Positions 1 through 7,620 of a stretch of 39,669 nucleotides of DNA are shown here, in pieces. The stretch's first letter is position 1, and every line of letters begins with the position of its first letter. Below the pieces are notes generated by a model. That model worked only from the letters and a program-made list of their open reading frames with translations. It was not told the origin of the DNA and made no database searches. Source of the stretch: Methylibium rhizosphaerae (GTDB lineage Bacteria > Pseudomonadota > Gammaproteobacteria > Burkholderiales > Burkholderiaceae_C). Made by a program: the position numbers and the translations under genes. The DNA is taken from contig NZ_SWAR01000048.1 of assembly GCF_006386545.1 (NCBI RefSeq), positions 1 through 39,669 of the forward strand, in the 5' to 3' direction.

Positions 1-294
1 GTGCTCGTCCTCGTCCTCGGGCAGCAGCAGCTTGATGCCGATCCAGATCAGCAGGGCCGCGCCCACCAGCTTGAGGAAGGAGATCTTCAGCAGCGTGAGC
101 GCGAAGAAGATCAGGACCACCCGGAGCACGATGGCGCCGGCGGTGCCCCACAGGATGCCCTGCGTGCGCTGCCTGGCGGGCAGCTTGCGGCAGGCCAGCG
201 CGATGACCACCGCGTTGTCGCCACCCAGCAGGATGTCGATCATGATGATCTGGCCGACCGCGATCCAGAACTCGGCCGTCATGAACATGTCCAT
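1..294 (-). CDS. TerC-family integral membrane protein (3' part outside window)
   Basis: Only the N-terminal 98 residues are in the window; the gene runs off the left edge. The visible part has two hydrophobic segments (about residues 8-32 and 42-62, then a third around 70-88). It carries the GGDNAVVIALA motif with the paired Asp-Asn typical of the TerC family, whose members (Alx, YjbE) act in metal-ion, often Mn, homeostasis. It ends at the window edge in an acidic EDEDE stretch, which is expected in the cytoplasmic loop. The start at 294 is chosen because GGGAGAG lies about eight bases upstream; in-frame Met codons at 288 and 282 are alternatives. It lies 18 bp after the preceding reductase gene on the same strand and is probably the last gene of that unit. 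Family call is firm, substrate unknown. Confidence 0.85.
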   Translation of the reverse strand, partial: MDMFMTAEFWIAVGQIIMIDILLGGDNAVVIALACRKLPARQRTQGILWGTAGAIVLRVVLIFFALTLLKISFLKLVGAALLIWIGIKLLLPEDEDEH

Positions 295-312
295 CGCGTC
301 CGCTCTCCCGGG

Positions 313-1347
313 TCAGGCGGCGTGGGCCGCGACACGCTCGGCCGACTCGTGCAGGCGCACGTGGCCGCGCTGGTCTTGCATGGTGCGCGCGAGCAGCTTC
401 ACCAGCGCATACACGCTGTCGATGTGCGGCGTGGGCGTCTGGGTGAGCTGCGCCAGCTCGACCACTGAACCCACCAGCGCGTCGATCTCGGGTTCGCGCC
501 CGGCCTCCACGTCCTGCAGCATCGAGGTCTTGTGGTGGCCCACCTTCTCGGCACCGGCGATGCGCTTTTCCAGCGGTACACGGAAGGTGATGTTCAGCTT
601 GTGGGCCACCGCCTGGGCCTCGCGCATCATCGCCGCGGCAAGCTCCCGCGTGAGCGGGAACTGGCAGATGTCGGCCAGCGTCGAGTGCGTGAGCCCGCTG
701 ATGGGGTTGAAGCTCAGGTTGCCCCACAGCTTGAGCCAGATCTCCGAGCGAATGTCTTCGAGCACCGGCGCCTTGAAGCCGGCACTGGCAAAGGCGTCGG
801 CGATGCGCTGCACGCGCGCCGTGGTGCGGCCGTCGAGTTCGCCCAGGGGGAACCGGTCGCCTTCGATGTGGCGCACGACGCCCGGGGCCGCCAGCTGAGA
901 AGCCGGGTAGACCACGCAGCCGATCACCCTTGCCGGGTCGATGCCGGCGGCGATGCGGCCATGCAGGTCGACGCTTCGCACGCAGGTGCCCTCGTGCGGG
1001 CCGCCATGCCGCTGGAAGTACCAGTACGGGATGCCGTTCTGCATCGGCACGATCACCGTGTCGGGGCCGAGCAGGTGCGGCAGCGGCTCGAGCACGCCTT
1101 CGAGCTGGTGGGCCTTCATGGCCGGGATGACCACGTCCTGCGGGCCTGCGGCGGCATAGTCGTCGGTGGCGCGCACGTGCAGGGCCACCTGTTCCTGGCC
1201 GTCGGCGGTGACGAGCTTGATGCCGCGCTCGCGTATGGCCTCGAGGTTGCGGCCGCGCACGATGAAGGTGACGTCCTCGCCGGCCATGGCGAGCTTCGCC
1301 CCGACGAGGCCGCCGATGGCACCGGCGCCGATGATTGCGATCTTCAT
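313..1347 (-). CDS. 2-dehydropantoate 2-reductase family protein (PanE/ApbA-like)
   Basis: A 344-residue NADP-dependent oxidoreductase of the ketopantoate reductase family. The N-terminus holds the Rossmann loop GAGAIGG (residues 7-13). MQNG (102-105) supplies the conserved Asn, and the C-terminal helical domain opens with EIWLKLWGNLSFNP (202-215), holding the catalytic-type Lys206 and conserved Asn210 and Asn214. The family makes pantoate for CoA synthesis, but Burkholderiales carry several paralogues next to catabolic genes. Here it follows an FAH-family hydrolase by 25 bp, so reduction of another 2-oxo acid is as likely as pantoate synthesis. AAGGA lies nine bases before the ATG. No gene symbol is given because the paralogue identity cannot be settled from sequence alone. 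Confidence 0.88.
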   Translation of the reverse strand: MKIAIIGAGAIGGLVGAKLAMAGEDVTFIVRGRNLEAIRERGIKLVTADGQEQVALHVRATDDYAAAGPQDVVIPAMKAHQLEGVLEPLPHLLGPDTVIVPMQNGIPYWYFQRHGGPHEGTCVRSVDLHGRIAAGIDPARVIGCVVYPASQLAAPGVVRHIEGDRFPLGELDGRTTARVQRIADAFASAGFKAPVLEDIRSEIWLKLWGNLSFNPISGLTHSTLADICQFPLTRELAAAMMREAQAVAHKLNITFRVPLEKRIAGAEKVGHHKTSMLQDVEAGREPEIDALVGSVVELAQLTQTPTPHIDSVYALVKLLARTMQDQRGHVRLHESAERVAAHAA

Positions 1348-1372
1348 GAGCAGAGTCCTTCGAAATGGAAAT

Positions 1373-2143
1373 TCATTCGAGCCGGTTGGCCAGCCGCCCG
1401 ATGCCTTCGATCTCCACTTCGACGAGGCTGCCCGGCTTGATGGAGCCGACGCCGACCGACGTGCCGCACAGGATCACATCGCCCGGCAGCAGGGTCATGT
1501 CCACGGAGATGCGGCTCACCAGCCGGGCCACCGAAAAGGTCATGTCGCTGATCGGGTAGTCCTGCCGGACCTGGCCGTCCAGCAGCGTCTTCACCCGCAG
1601 CGCGGCCGGGTCGAGTCCGGTGGCGACGGCCGGGCCGAGCGGGCAGAAGCCGTCGATGCCCTTGGCCCGCGTCCACTGGGTGAACGAGGCGTCGCGGTTG
1701 AGCACGTCGGCCAGCGTGACGTCGTTGCCGCAGGTGTAGCCGAACACGTGTGCCGGCGCATCGGCCTCGCTCACCGAGGTGCAGCGCCGGCCGATCACGA
1801 TGCCCAGCTCGCCCTCGAACACCACCTTGCCGCCGCCGCGCGGCAGCGGAATGGGTGCCTCGTGCGCGCTCCACGAGTTGGGCGACTTCAGCAGGTACAG
1901 CGGCTCCTCGGGCAGGCCCAGCTGCAGCTTCTCGCGCAGCTGGCCGAAGTTGTTCCACAGTGCGATCACCTTGGTGGGCTGCACGGGCGCGAGCAGCTTC
2001 ACGTCCTGCAGCGCCACGCTGCGGCCGGTGGGCGCGTTGTCGCCGAAGAGGCTGCCGCGATGCTCGAGCACGCGCTCGCCCTGGAGTTGTCCAAAGGACT
2101 CGGTGCCGTCGAGCAGGAAGCGGACCCAGCGGGTGTGTGTCAT
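1373..2143 (-). CDS. fumarylacetoacetate hydrolase (FAH) family protein
   Basis: A 256-residue soluble enzyme of the FAH superfamily, whose members hydrolyse or decarboxylate/isomerise beta-dicarbonyl acids in aromatic catabolism. The metal site is visible as FEGELGIVIG (Glu pair near residues 110-112) and CGNDVTLAD (Asp near 141). The family's AKGxDGFxPLGP block follows near 160-171, and the C-terminus has the expected LLPGDVILCGTSVGVG. Two in-frame starts exist. The ATG at 2143 is preferred because GAGG sits six bases before it, whereas the ATG at 2149 directly abuts that sequence. The preceding gene stops at 2152, so translation is probably coupled. Substrate unknown; 4-oxalocrotonate-like or acylpyruvate-like acids are typical for proteins of this length. 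Confidence 0.88.
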   Translation of the reverse strand: MTHTRWVRFLLDGTESFGQLQGERVLEHRGSLFGDNAPTGRSVALQDVKLLAPVQPTKVIALWNNFGQLREKLQLGLPEEPLYLLKSPNSWSAHEAPIPLPRGGGKVVFEGELGIVIGRRCTSVSEADAPAHVFGYTCGNDVTLADVLNRDASFTQWTRAKGIDGFCPLGPAVATGLDPAALRVKTLLDGQVRQDYPISDMTFSVARLVSRISVDMTLLPGDVILCGTSVGVGSIKPGSLVEVEIEGIGRLANRLE

Positions 2144-2151
2144 CACCATCC

Positions 2152-2994
2152 TCAGTCAAAGGGGAGCCAGCGGCAGTCCACCACCGAGGCGGTGAGTTCG
2201 CCGATCAGTGCCGGGTCGCTGGCGAGCTGCACGCCGCAGGCCTGCAGCGCGGAGCGCTGCACCGCGGCGCCGGCGCCGTCCTCGATGTAGCCCACCAGGG
2301 GCTTCTCCATGTGCTGCGCGATCCACTCGGCGCAGTGCTGCAGTTCGTCCTCGCCGACCGAGCCCACCAGCAGCACCGCGTCGGTGCCGTCGTCCTCGCT
2401 GAACATCTTCAGCAGCTCGAGGTGGGTGAGCCCGTGCAGCCCGGCCTGGGGCAGGCCCACCACGGTGGAGGCGCCCAGGCCGAACTGCGCAAGATGGCGC
2501 GCCACGTAAGCGGTGAGTGCGACCGAGCGCGACACGATGCCGATGCGCCCGCGGCGGTGCACGTCGCCGGGCAGGGCGCCGACCTGCACCTCGCCGGGAG
2601 TCACCACACCCGCGCAGCCTGGTCCCAGGAGGCGCGTGCCGCGGCGCTGCAGGCGCGCCTGCAGCGCCGAAAGGTCCTGCGGCGGTACGCCGTTGCTCAC
2701 GCACACCACCAGCTCCATGCCGGCCTCGGCGGCCTCGTCGATGGCCTCGGCCGCATGCCCGGGCCTCGCATACACCACCGAGGTGGTGGCGCCGGTGGCG
2801 GCGCGGGCTTCGGCCACGGTCTTGAAGACCGGAATGCCTTCGAGCGCGCCGCCCAGCGGCGACGGCCCGACGCCGGCGACGAAGCACCGGCGGCCATGGC
2901 CGTAGCGGCGCCCGGCCAGCGTGTGCTGCAGCCCGGCGGACTCCACCAGGCCTTGCACGACGATGCGGCTGCGCTTGTTGACGAGGATCGACAT
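2152..2994 (-). CDS. SucD-like CoA-binding protein lacking the phospho-histidine loop
   Basis: A 280-residue homologue of the succinyl-CoA synthetase alpha subunit. The MSIL N-terminus, the VFKTVAEA segment (56-64), LLGPGCAGVVTPGE (122-135, the CoA-site strand) and GIVSRS (152-157) align with SucD from end to end. The segment after the KPLVGYI strand is shortened: where SucD has a loop carrying the phosphorylated His (GHAGA), this protein reads GYIEDGAGAAVQ (235-246) and continues straight into the last helix. Several CoA-site residues also differ (GPNCPG is GPGCAG, SRSGTLT is SRSVALT). No beta subunit (SucC) gene lies in the window. From this I infer a CoA- or nucleotide-binding protein that cannot carry out the usual His-phosphate ligase cycle. 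It starts 27 bp after the small gene upstream. Confidence 0.8.
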   Translation of the reverse strand: MSILVNKRSRIVVQGLVESAGLQHTLAGRRYGHGRRCFVAGVGPSPLGGALEGIPVFKTVAEARAATGATTSVVYARPGHAAEAIDEAAEAGMELVVCVSNGVPPQDLSALQARLQRRGTRLLGPGCAGVVTPGEVQVGALPGDVHRRGRIGIVSRSVALTAYVARHLAQFGLGASTVVGLPQAGLHGLTHLELLKMFSEDDGTDAVLLVGSVGEDELQHCAEWIAQHMEKPLVGYIEDGAGAAVQRSALQACGVQLASDPALIGELTASVVDCRWLPFD

Positions 2995-3021
2995 GGGGCG
3001 TTCCGTGAGCGACGCGGGGGC

Positions 3022-3333
3022 TCAGACGCCCAGTTCCCAGGCGGTGCTTGCCTGCGACCAGTCGAACGGCCCGCGGCTGCAGGGCTTGTGACGCAGCATG
3101 CGTTCCTGGATCGCCGAGGCGAGGAAGGCCGCGTCGTAGGCCTTGAGCAGGTGCGGCTGCCGCGTCTCGAGGTAGTGGCGGATGCGCAGCTCCGGCTCGG
3201 CGCTGTGCCGCACCAGCGCTTCGTAGGTGTCGCTGTCCCAGTACCAGCGCAGCCCCAGTTCGTGGAAGGCCGCGTTGTAGGCGTCGCGCTCGAGGTCTTC
3301 GCTGCTGAGCACGGGCGGCAAGTCGTTCTTCAT
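3022..3333 (-). CDS. Small conserved-looking protein of unknown function (103 aa)
   Basis: A 103-residue soluble protein, probably all-helical, rich in Tyr, His, Arg and Leu, with no signal peptide or membrane segment. The central stretch, with AFHELGLRWYW (22-32), RIRHYLE (50-56) and HLLKAYDAAFLA (61-72), has a strongly patterned hydrophobic face that looks selected rather than random. I do not recognise a family. GGAGAAGG lies just before the ATG, a strong ribosome site, so I call it real. It is the first gene of the unit that continues into the SucD-like, FAH and reductase genes, which suggests a partner or accessory role for those enzymes. That role is inference. Confidence 0.7.
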   Translation of the reverse strand: MKNDLPPVLSSEDLERDAYNAAFHELGLRWYWDSDTYEALVRHSAEPELRIRHYLETRQPHLLKAYDAAFLASAIQERMLRHKPCSRGPFDWSQASTAWELGV

Positions 3334-3498
3334 GACCTTCTCCTGTTCCTGTTTCCGTTCCTGTTGATGCCGGTGCGGATGCAGACGTCGATCACCGGTG
3401 CGCAGAATCTAGAAGGCGGGAGAGATCAGCGACAGTCAATTGTTCTTATTCGAAGCATCACCTGCGCGTGATGGCTGGCCGTGCTCTCGGCACTGATG

Positions 3499-4746
3499 TC
3501 AGATCGCCCCTTCGGAACGCAGCAGCTCCACGTCCTTGTCGCCGTAGCCCAGCTCCTTCAGCACTTGCTCGGTGTGCTCGCCCAGCAGCGGCGCGCGCGT
3601 CACCTCGGTGGGGCTGTCCGACAGCTTGATCGGGTTGCCCACGGTCAGGTGCCGGCCGCGCGAGGGATGGTCCACCTCGACCACGGTGCCGCTCTTGCGC
3701 AGCCACGGGTCCTCGGCGATCTCCTTCATCGACAGGATGGGCCCGCACGGGATGTCGTACTCGTTCAGGATCTCCATCGCCTCGAACTTGGTCTTGCTCA
3801 TCGTCCACTGCTCGATGCGCGCGAAGATGGGCTTGAGGTGCAGCAGCCGGGCCTGCGGCGTGGCATAGGCCTCGTCGTCGATCCAGCCTTCCTCGCCGAT
3901 CACCCTGCACACCGCCGGCCACACCGCCGCCTGGGTGATGAAGTAGATGTAGGCGTTGGGATCGGTCTCCCAGCCTTTGCAGCGAAGGATCCAGCCTGGC
4001 TGCCCGCCGCCCGAGGCATTGCCGGCGCGCGGCACCGCGTCGCCGAAGCGGCCGTCGGGGTACTGCGGGTACTCGTGCAGCACGTGGGTGCGCTCCAGCC
4101 GCTGCTGGTCGCGCAGCTTCACGCGGCACAGGTTCAGCACTGCGTCCTGCATCGGCGCGAGCACCTTCTGGCCGCGGCCGCTGTGGGTGCGCTGGTACAG
4201 CGCCGTCACGATGCCGAGCGCGAGGTGCAGCCCGGTGCCGCTGTCGCCGATCTGCGCACCGCTCACCACCGGCGGGCCGTCGTCGAAGCCGGTGGTGGAG
4301 GCGGCGCCCCCGGCGCACTGCGCGACGTTCTCGTAGACCTTGCAGTCCTCGTAGCGCCCGGGGCCGAAGCCCTTGACGGAGCCGACGATCATGCGCGGGT
4401 TGAGCTTGTGGATGTGTTCCCACGACAGGCCCATGCGCTCCATCGCGCCGGGCGCGAAGTTCTCGACCAGCACGTCGCAATGCCGGATCAGCGACTCCAG
4501 CACCTGCTTGCCCCTGGGCGTCTTGGCGTTGAGCGTGACCGAGCGCTTGTTGTGGTTGAGCATCGTGAAGTAGAGGCTGTCCACGCCGGGGATGTCGCGC
4601 AGCTGGCCGCGCGTGGCATCGCCTTCGCCGGGGCGCTCGACCTTGATGACGTCGGCGCCGAACCACGCCAGCAGCTGCGTGCAGGTCGGCCCGGATTGAA
4701 CATGGGTGAAGTCCAGGATGCGGACCCCGCTGAGCGCCTTGTCCAT
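3499..4746 (-). CDS. frc: Formyl-CoA:oxalate CoA-transferase
   Basis: A 415-residue class III CoA-transferase that moves CoA from formyl-CoA to oxalate, the activation step of oxalate catabolism. It resembles E. coli YfdW/Oxalobacter Frc along its whole length: [13 protein letters not shown] (12-24), [20 protein letters not shown] (49-68), ENVAQ, then GDSGTG with the catalytic Asp168, and [14 protein letters not shown]. The glycine loop over the active site reads SGGGQPGW, so its first glycine is Ser245. Length matches the family. It follows the PAS gene by 25 bp on the same strand. The usual partner, oxalyl-CoA decarboxylase (oxc), is not in the window. Other CaiB/BaiF members are less likely given the Frc-specific blocks. 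Confidence 0.92.
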   Translation of the reverse strand: MDKALSGVRILDFTHVQSGPTCTQLLAWFGADVIKVERPGEGDATRGQLRDIPGVDSLYFTMLNHNKRSVTLNAKTPRGKQVLESLIRHCDVLVENFAPGAMERMGLSWEHIHKLNPRMIVGSVKGFGPGRYEDCKVYENVAQCAGGAASTTGFDDGPPVVSGAQIGDSGTGLHLALGIVTALYQRTHSGRGQKVLAPMQDAVLNLCRVKLRDQQRLERTHVLHEYPQYPDGRFGDAVPRAGNASGGGQPGWILRCKGWETDPNAYIYFITQAAVWPAVCRVIGEEGWIDDEAYATPQARLLHLKPIFARIEQWTMSKTKFEAMEILNEYDIPCGPILSMKEIAEDPWLRKSGTVVEVDHPSRGRHLTVGNPIKLSDSPTEVTRAPLLGEHTEQVLKELGYGDKDVELLRSEGAI

Positions 4747-4771
4747 GGCTAGCTTTCCAAGAGTTGCGTGT

Positions 4772-5212
4772 TCAGCTGGTCGCGCGTGCGGCGGCCTGCT
4801 CCAGCGCGGCCAGCCGCTGTCGCAGCGCCTTGTCGTCGTTGAAGCGCTGCGTCTCGTCGCGGATCACCGCGACCACGCCTTCGACCTGCCCCTGCACGCC
4901 GGTCAGCAGCGCCACGGTGAATGCGATGGACAGCGCGCGGCCGTCCTTGTGCAGTGCAGGCACGCGCAGCAGCGTGGTGCCGTAGCGCGTCTCGCCGCTG
5001 GCCACCGTCTTCTCGTAGCCTTCGTTGTGGCGCCCGCGCAGCCGCTCGGGAATGATGAGATCGAGCGGGCGGCCCAGCGCCTCCTCCTCGGTGAAGCCGA
5101 AGATGCGCGTTGCGGAGGCGTTCCACACGATGATCGTGCCGGCGGCATCGGAAACGACCACCGCATCGCCCATGGAGCGGACCAGCTGCTCGAAATCGAT
5201 GGTGGGGCGCAT
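4772..5212 (-). CDS. Single-domain PAS protein
   Basis: A 146-residue cytosolic protein made almost entirely of one PAS/PAC domain. [20 protein letters not shown] is the first PAS strand-helix block (18-37), [11 protein letters not shown] follows, and [15 protein letters not shown] plus [12 protein letters not shown] form the PAC part. A short C-terminal helix (about 125-145, heptad-like Leu/Ala pattern) could dimerise. There is no output domain, which is unusual: such proteins either work in trans on another regulator or sense a ligand for the neighbouring enzyme. AAGGAGACACG precedes the ATG. It leads the operon with frc, so I infer a sensory or regulatory link to oxalate/formyl-CoA metabolism. 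It is divergent from the binding-protein gene at 5441. Confidence 0.85.
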   Translation of the reverse strand: MRPTIDFEQLVRSMGDAVVVSDAAGTIIVWNASATRIFGFTEEEALGRPLDLIIPERLRGRHNEGYEKTVASGETRYGTTLLRVPALHKDGRALSIAFTVALLTGVQGQVEGVVAVIRDETQRFNDDKALRQRLAALEQAAARATS

Positions 5213-5262
5213 CGTGTCTCCTTGTCTGGAGGCACTTTGCGATGGTGCGCCGCCGCACGCCG

Positions 5263-5276
5263 TTGACCGGCGTCAA
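5263..5276. promoter_or_regulatory. Palindrome in the PAS-frc / binding-protein divergent region
   Basis: TTGAC-CGGC-GTCAA forms a perfect 5+5 inverted repeat 51 bases upstream of the PAS gene start. It lies within the roughly 228 bp between divergent genes. This is a plausible regulator site; no matching regulator gene is adjacent. The rest of the interval holds no coding frame I trust. Confidence 0.35.
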
Positions 5277-5440
5277 GAATCGAAAAAATGGGGCGCGCTT
5301 CGGGCCGATGCGCACGGCTTCGCCCAGGATCAGTGCGGCGGCGGCATTTTTTGGCGGCACGGCACGCCTTCTGCGCCTGGCCAGGGTTCCGTCAGGGTTC
5401 GGCAATGCGTCGGGACTGACCGACTCCTAGAGTCGCTCCC

Positions 5441-6628
5441 ATGCTGTCCCGCCGAACCTTTTCACTCCAGGCCCTGATGGGCGCCCTCTATACGACCACG
5501 CAGGCGCCGCTGGCCCTTGCGCAAGGCACAACCGCGCAGAAAGGACGAGCGTCGAACACCTTGCGTGTCGCGCAGTCGGCCGCGTTGTCGGGCCCCCAGG
5601 CCGAGGTGGGCATCGCATTCAACACCGGAGCGAAGGCTGCGTTCGCCGCGGCCAACGGTGCCGGAGGCGTTCACGGCAGGCAAATCGAGTTCGTGTCCCT
5701 CGATGACGGCTATGACCCGAACCGGGCCGTGCAGAACACCAGGCAGTTCCTCGGCGACGGCGAGGCGCCGGTCGCGCTGTTCGGCTACACCGGTACGGGC
5801 AGCACGAAGGCCGTTGCGCCGCTGGCCAAGGAAGCCGGCGCGGTGCTGTTCGCACCCATCTCCGGCAGCGACGCGCTGCAAACGGACAGTCAGCCGCAGG
5901 TCTTCTTCGTGCGCGGCACCTACTCCGACGAGATCAAGAAGATCCTTCAGCACCTCACCACCATCGGCTCGCACGGCCTCGGGGTGTTCTATCAGAACGA
6001 CGGCTTCGGGCAGGGCGCCCTGGCACTGGTGAAGGAATATGCGAGCCAGCACAAGCTGCCGCAGCCCGCGGCGGTGGCCTACGAACCGCAGCAGCCCGAC
6101 ATCCGCGCGGCTGCGAAGGCGCTGCAGGAGGCACGGATCCAGGCCGTGCTCCACCTGTCGTCGGCCCAGTACAGCGCCCAGCTGCTCAAGGAACTCGACC
6201 TCGCCGGCGTGGCAGGCAATGGCCGCCTCTACCACTACGGCGTCTCCATCATCAGCGCCAGGAACCTGGTAAGAGAAGCCGGCAAGTCGGCACACGGCTT
6301 CGTGATCGCCAATCGCGTGCCGGACCCCGCCGGACCCACGGGCATTGCCTCGGAGTTCCGCCGCGCCATGCAGGCGATCGGGTCGAACGGCAAGGAGGAC
6401 CTGACTTCGGCGGCCGCGATGGAGGGCTACATCTCCGCCAGGTTGCTGGTCAAGGCCATGCACAACGCCGGCCCGAAGATCGACCGTGCAGCCTTGCGCA
6501 ACGCTCTCGAAGGACTTGGCCGCCAGGAGATCGGGCCCTTCACGCTCACCTACGGCCCGGGGAAGCACCGCGGCTCGTCCTTCGTGGACCTGGTGATGGT
6601 GCGGGGGGACCTGACGGTCGCACGCTAG
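5441..6628 (+). CDS. ABC-type branched-chain amino acid/amide substrate-binding protein (LivK-like)
   Basis: A 395-residue periplasmic binding protein of the type I (Leu/Ile/Val-binding) fold. An N-terminal export signal (Arg-Arg at 4-5, hydrophobic core to about 22, cleavage near ALA/QG at 27-29) is followed by RVAQSAALSGPQAEVG (42-57) and GVHGRQIEFVSLDDGYDPNRA. GYTGTGSTKAVAPLA corresponds to the ligand-contact strand near 110, and the fold continues with YGVSIISARNL. No permease or ATPase genes lie beside it, so it is an orphan that must share a transporter or serve a sensor. The start has only a weak ribosome site. Divergence from PAS-frc raises the possibility of a carboxylate ligand, but the ligand cannot be read from the sequence. 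Confidence 0.88.
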   Translation: MLSRRTFSLQALMGALYTTTQAPLALAQGTTAQKGRASNTLRVAQSAALSGPQAEVGIAFNTGAKAAFAAANGAGGVHGRQIEFVSLDDGYDPNRAVQNTRQFLGDGEAPVALFGYTGTGSTKAVAPLAKEAGAVLFAPISGSDALQTDSQPQVFFVRGTYSDEIKKILQHLTTIGSHGLGVFYQNDGFGQGALALVKEYASQHKLPQPAAVAYEPQQPDIRAAAKALQEARIQAVLHLSSAQYSAQLLKELDLAGVAGNGRLYHYGVSIISARNLVREAGKSAHGFVIANRVPDPAGPTGIASEFRRAMQAIGSNGKEDLTSAAAMEGYISARLLVKAMHNAGPKIDRAALRNALEGLGRQEIGPFTLTYGPGKHRGSSFVDLVMVRGDLTVAR

Positions 6629-6652
6629 CGGCGCTCAGCGTCCTGGCCGCTT

Positions 6653-6758
6653 CCCCTCACCCCATCCCTCTCCCCGTTCACGGGGAGAGGGAGCTTGAAG
6701 CGCGCCGCTGGCATTGACTCCCTCGCCCCGTTTGCGGGGAGAGGGTTGGGGTGAGGGG
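6653..6758. repeat. Paired REP-like inverted repeat (BIME-like)
   Basis: Two 23-base arms at 6653-6675 and 6736-6758 are inverted copies with one mismatch. Each half is also a local hairpin: 6666-6676 pairs perfectly with 6681-6691 around TTCA, and 6720-6730 pairs with 6735-6745 around a four-base loop with one mismatch. The CCCTCACCCC...GGGGAGAGGG motif is a widespread interspersed palindrome type in proteobacteria. It sits between the convergent genes ending at 6628 and 6797, where it could also stop transcription from both sides. Confidence 0.8.
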
Positions 6759-6796
6759 CGCGTGCCTGAGCGGCCGGTCGAGCGGCCAGCGGGGAC

Positions 6797-6997
6797 TCAC
6801 AGCGTCGTCAGCGGCAGGCCGCCCGCGCGGGGCGGAGGCTGCGGCGTGCAACGCGCCAGGCCGATGTCGCGCAGCAACCGGTCGTCGAGTGCGGCGATGG
6901 AGTCGGTGTCTTTCGTGTCGCCGAGCAGGGTGAGCAGCAGCGACGAGCACACGGCCACGAAGGTGCCGAGTGCCGTCAGGGTCCTGTGGATGACCAT
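6797..6997 (-). CDS. DUF1127-like small protein
   Basis: A 66-residue protein. The block ALDDRLLRDIGLARC (about 36-50) matches the core of the DUF1127/YjiS-like domain, a roughly 40-residue helical motif in small, often stress- or metabolism-linked, RNA-interacting proteins of proteobacteria. The N-terminus is hydrophobic (about 6-24) and may be a membrane anchor or signal, which is not typical of the shortest DUF1127 proteins. The Pro-rich tail looks disordered. AAGGAGACGCCGCA before the ATG is a strong ribosome site. Family call rests on the one motif. Confidence 0.65.
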   Translation of the reverse strand: MVIHRTLTALGTFVAVCSSLLLTLLGDTKDTDSIAALDDRLLRDIGLARCTPQPPPRAGGLPLTTL

Positions 6998-7186
6998 TGC
7001 GGCGTCTCCTTGTGTTCAACGGCTGGACTGATGGGCTGTGGTGAGACTGCATCGTGCGAGCGCGGCATTGCCCGTGCGTTTCAGGCCGGGGCCAGGCGAT
7101 TTCAGCTGCAACGCATCGGCGGTCGATCGACATCGAGCGGTGGCGCGGTGCCGCACGCTGCAGGCCTGATCAACCGGATCACGGCC

Positions 7187-7303
7187 ATGGACGAAGAACT
7201 TCCGCTCGGCACCCATCTCACGTCGGCACGGCGCGGCTATGTGCACCACGGCCTGTATGCGGGCGGAGGGCGCGTCATCCACTACGCCGGCGCGTGCGTC
7301 AAT
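7187..7303 (+). pseudogene. LRAT-domain protein remnant (N-terminal fragment)
   Basis: The frame starting at the ATG at 7187 encodes PLGTHLTSARRGYVHHGLY followed by GGGRVIHYAG. This is the opening of an LRAT-type (lecithin retinol acyltransferase-like, NlpC/P60 superfamily) domain with both conserved His positions. After about 35 residues the similarity ends, and the downstream sequence in all three frames lacks the catalytic NCEHF-type Cys block. I read this as a truncated, non-functional copy. No convincing ribosome site precedes it. Confidence 0.55.
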
Positions 7304-7392
7304 GCGTCGACGGCGTGTCCGCCCTCTTCGGTTCGCGCTCGCGCTGCGCCGTCCGCGCCGCGACAGGGGCCGGGCTTGTTTAAGCTCGGGGG

Positions 7393-7620
7393 ATGCGCGA
7401 CATCGAATACCACCGCTTCAACGTCTTCGGCGACATCGTCGCCATCGAGGGTTCTCCGGGTGACTGGGTGGCCTGGCTCGTCGGGGCCGACGGCAAGCGC
7501 CGCCCGGCCGACTTCATCGTGCCCGGCTTCCTGGCGCGAGAAGAGCTGTGCGAATACCTGGCCGACCTGTTCCACGAATCCGCTACGCCGTGGAACGGCT
7601 CGGTGTTCGAGATCGAATGA
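7393..7620 (+). CDS. Small conserved protein, DUF7661-like (75 aa)
   Basis: A 75-residue soluble protein with FNVFGDIVAIEGSPGDWVAW (9-28), GADGKRRPADFIVPGF (31-46) and CEYLADLFHESATP (53-66). The pattern, two beta strands followed by a basic turn and a helix ending in DLFHE, fits a small conserved family that I recall as DUF7661; function unknown. GGGGG lies next to the ATG. The stop overlaps an ATG in the ATGA arrangement with the fragment that follows, so it was probably once in an operon with a flavodoxin-fold oxidoreductase. Confidence 0.65.
   Translation: MRDIEYHRFNVFGDIVAIEGSPGDWVAWLVGADGKRRPADFIVPGFLAREELCEYLADLFHESATPWNGSVFEIE

Noticed and set aside
2144-2149. ATG at 2149 as start of the FAH gene
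   Set aside because: GAGG directly abuts this ATG, whereas it is six bases from the ATG at 2143, which is a usable distance.
6653-6758. Consideration as a CRISPR or tandem repeat
   Set aside because: There are only two copies, inverted relative to each other, each forming a hairpin; no spacers or cas genes are present.
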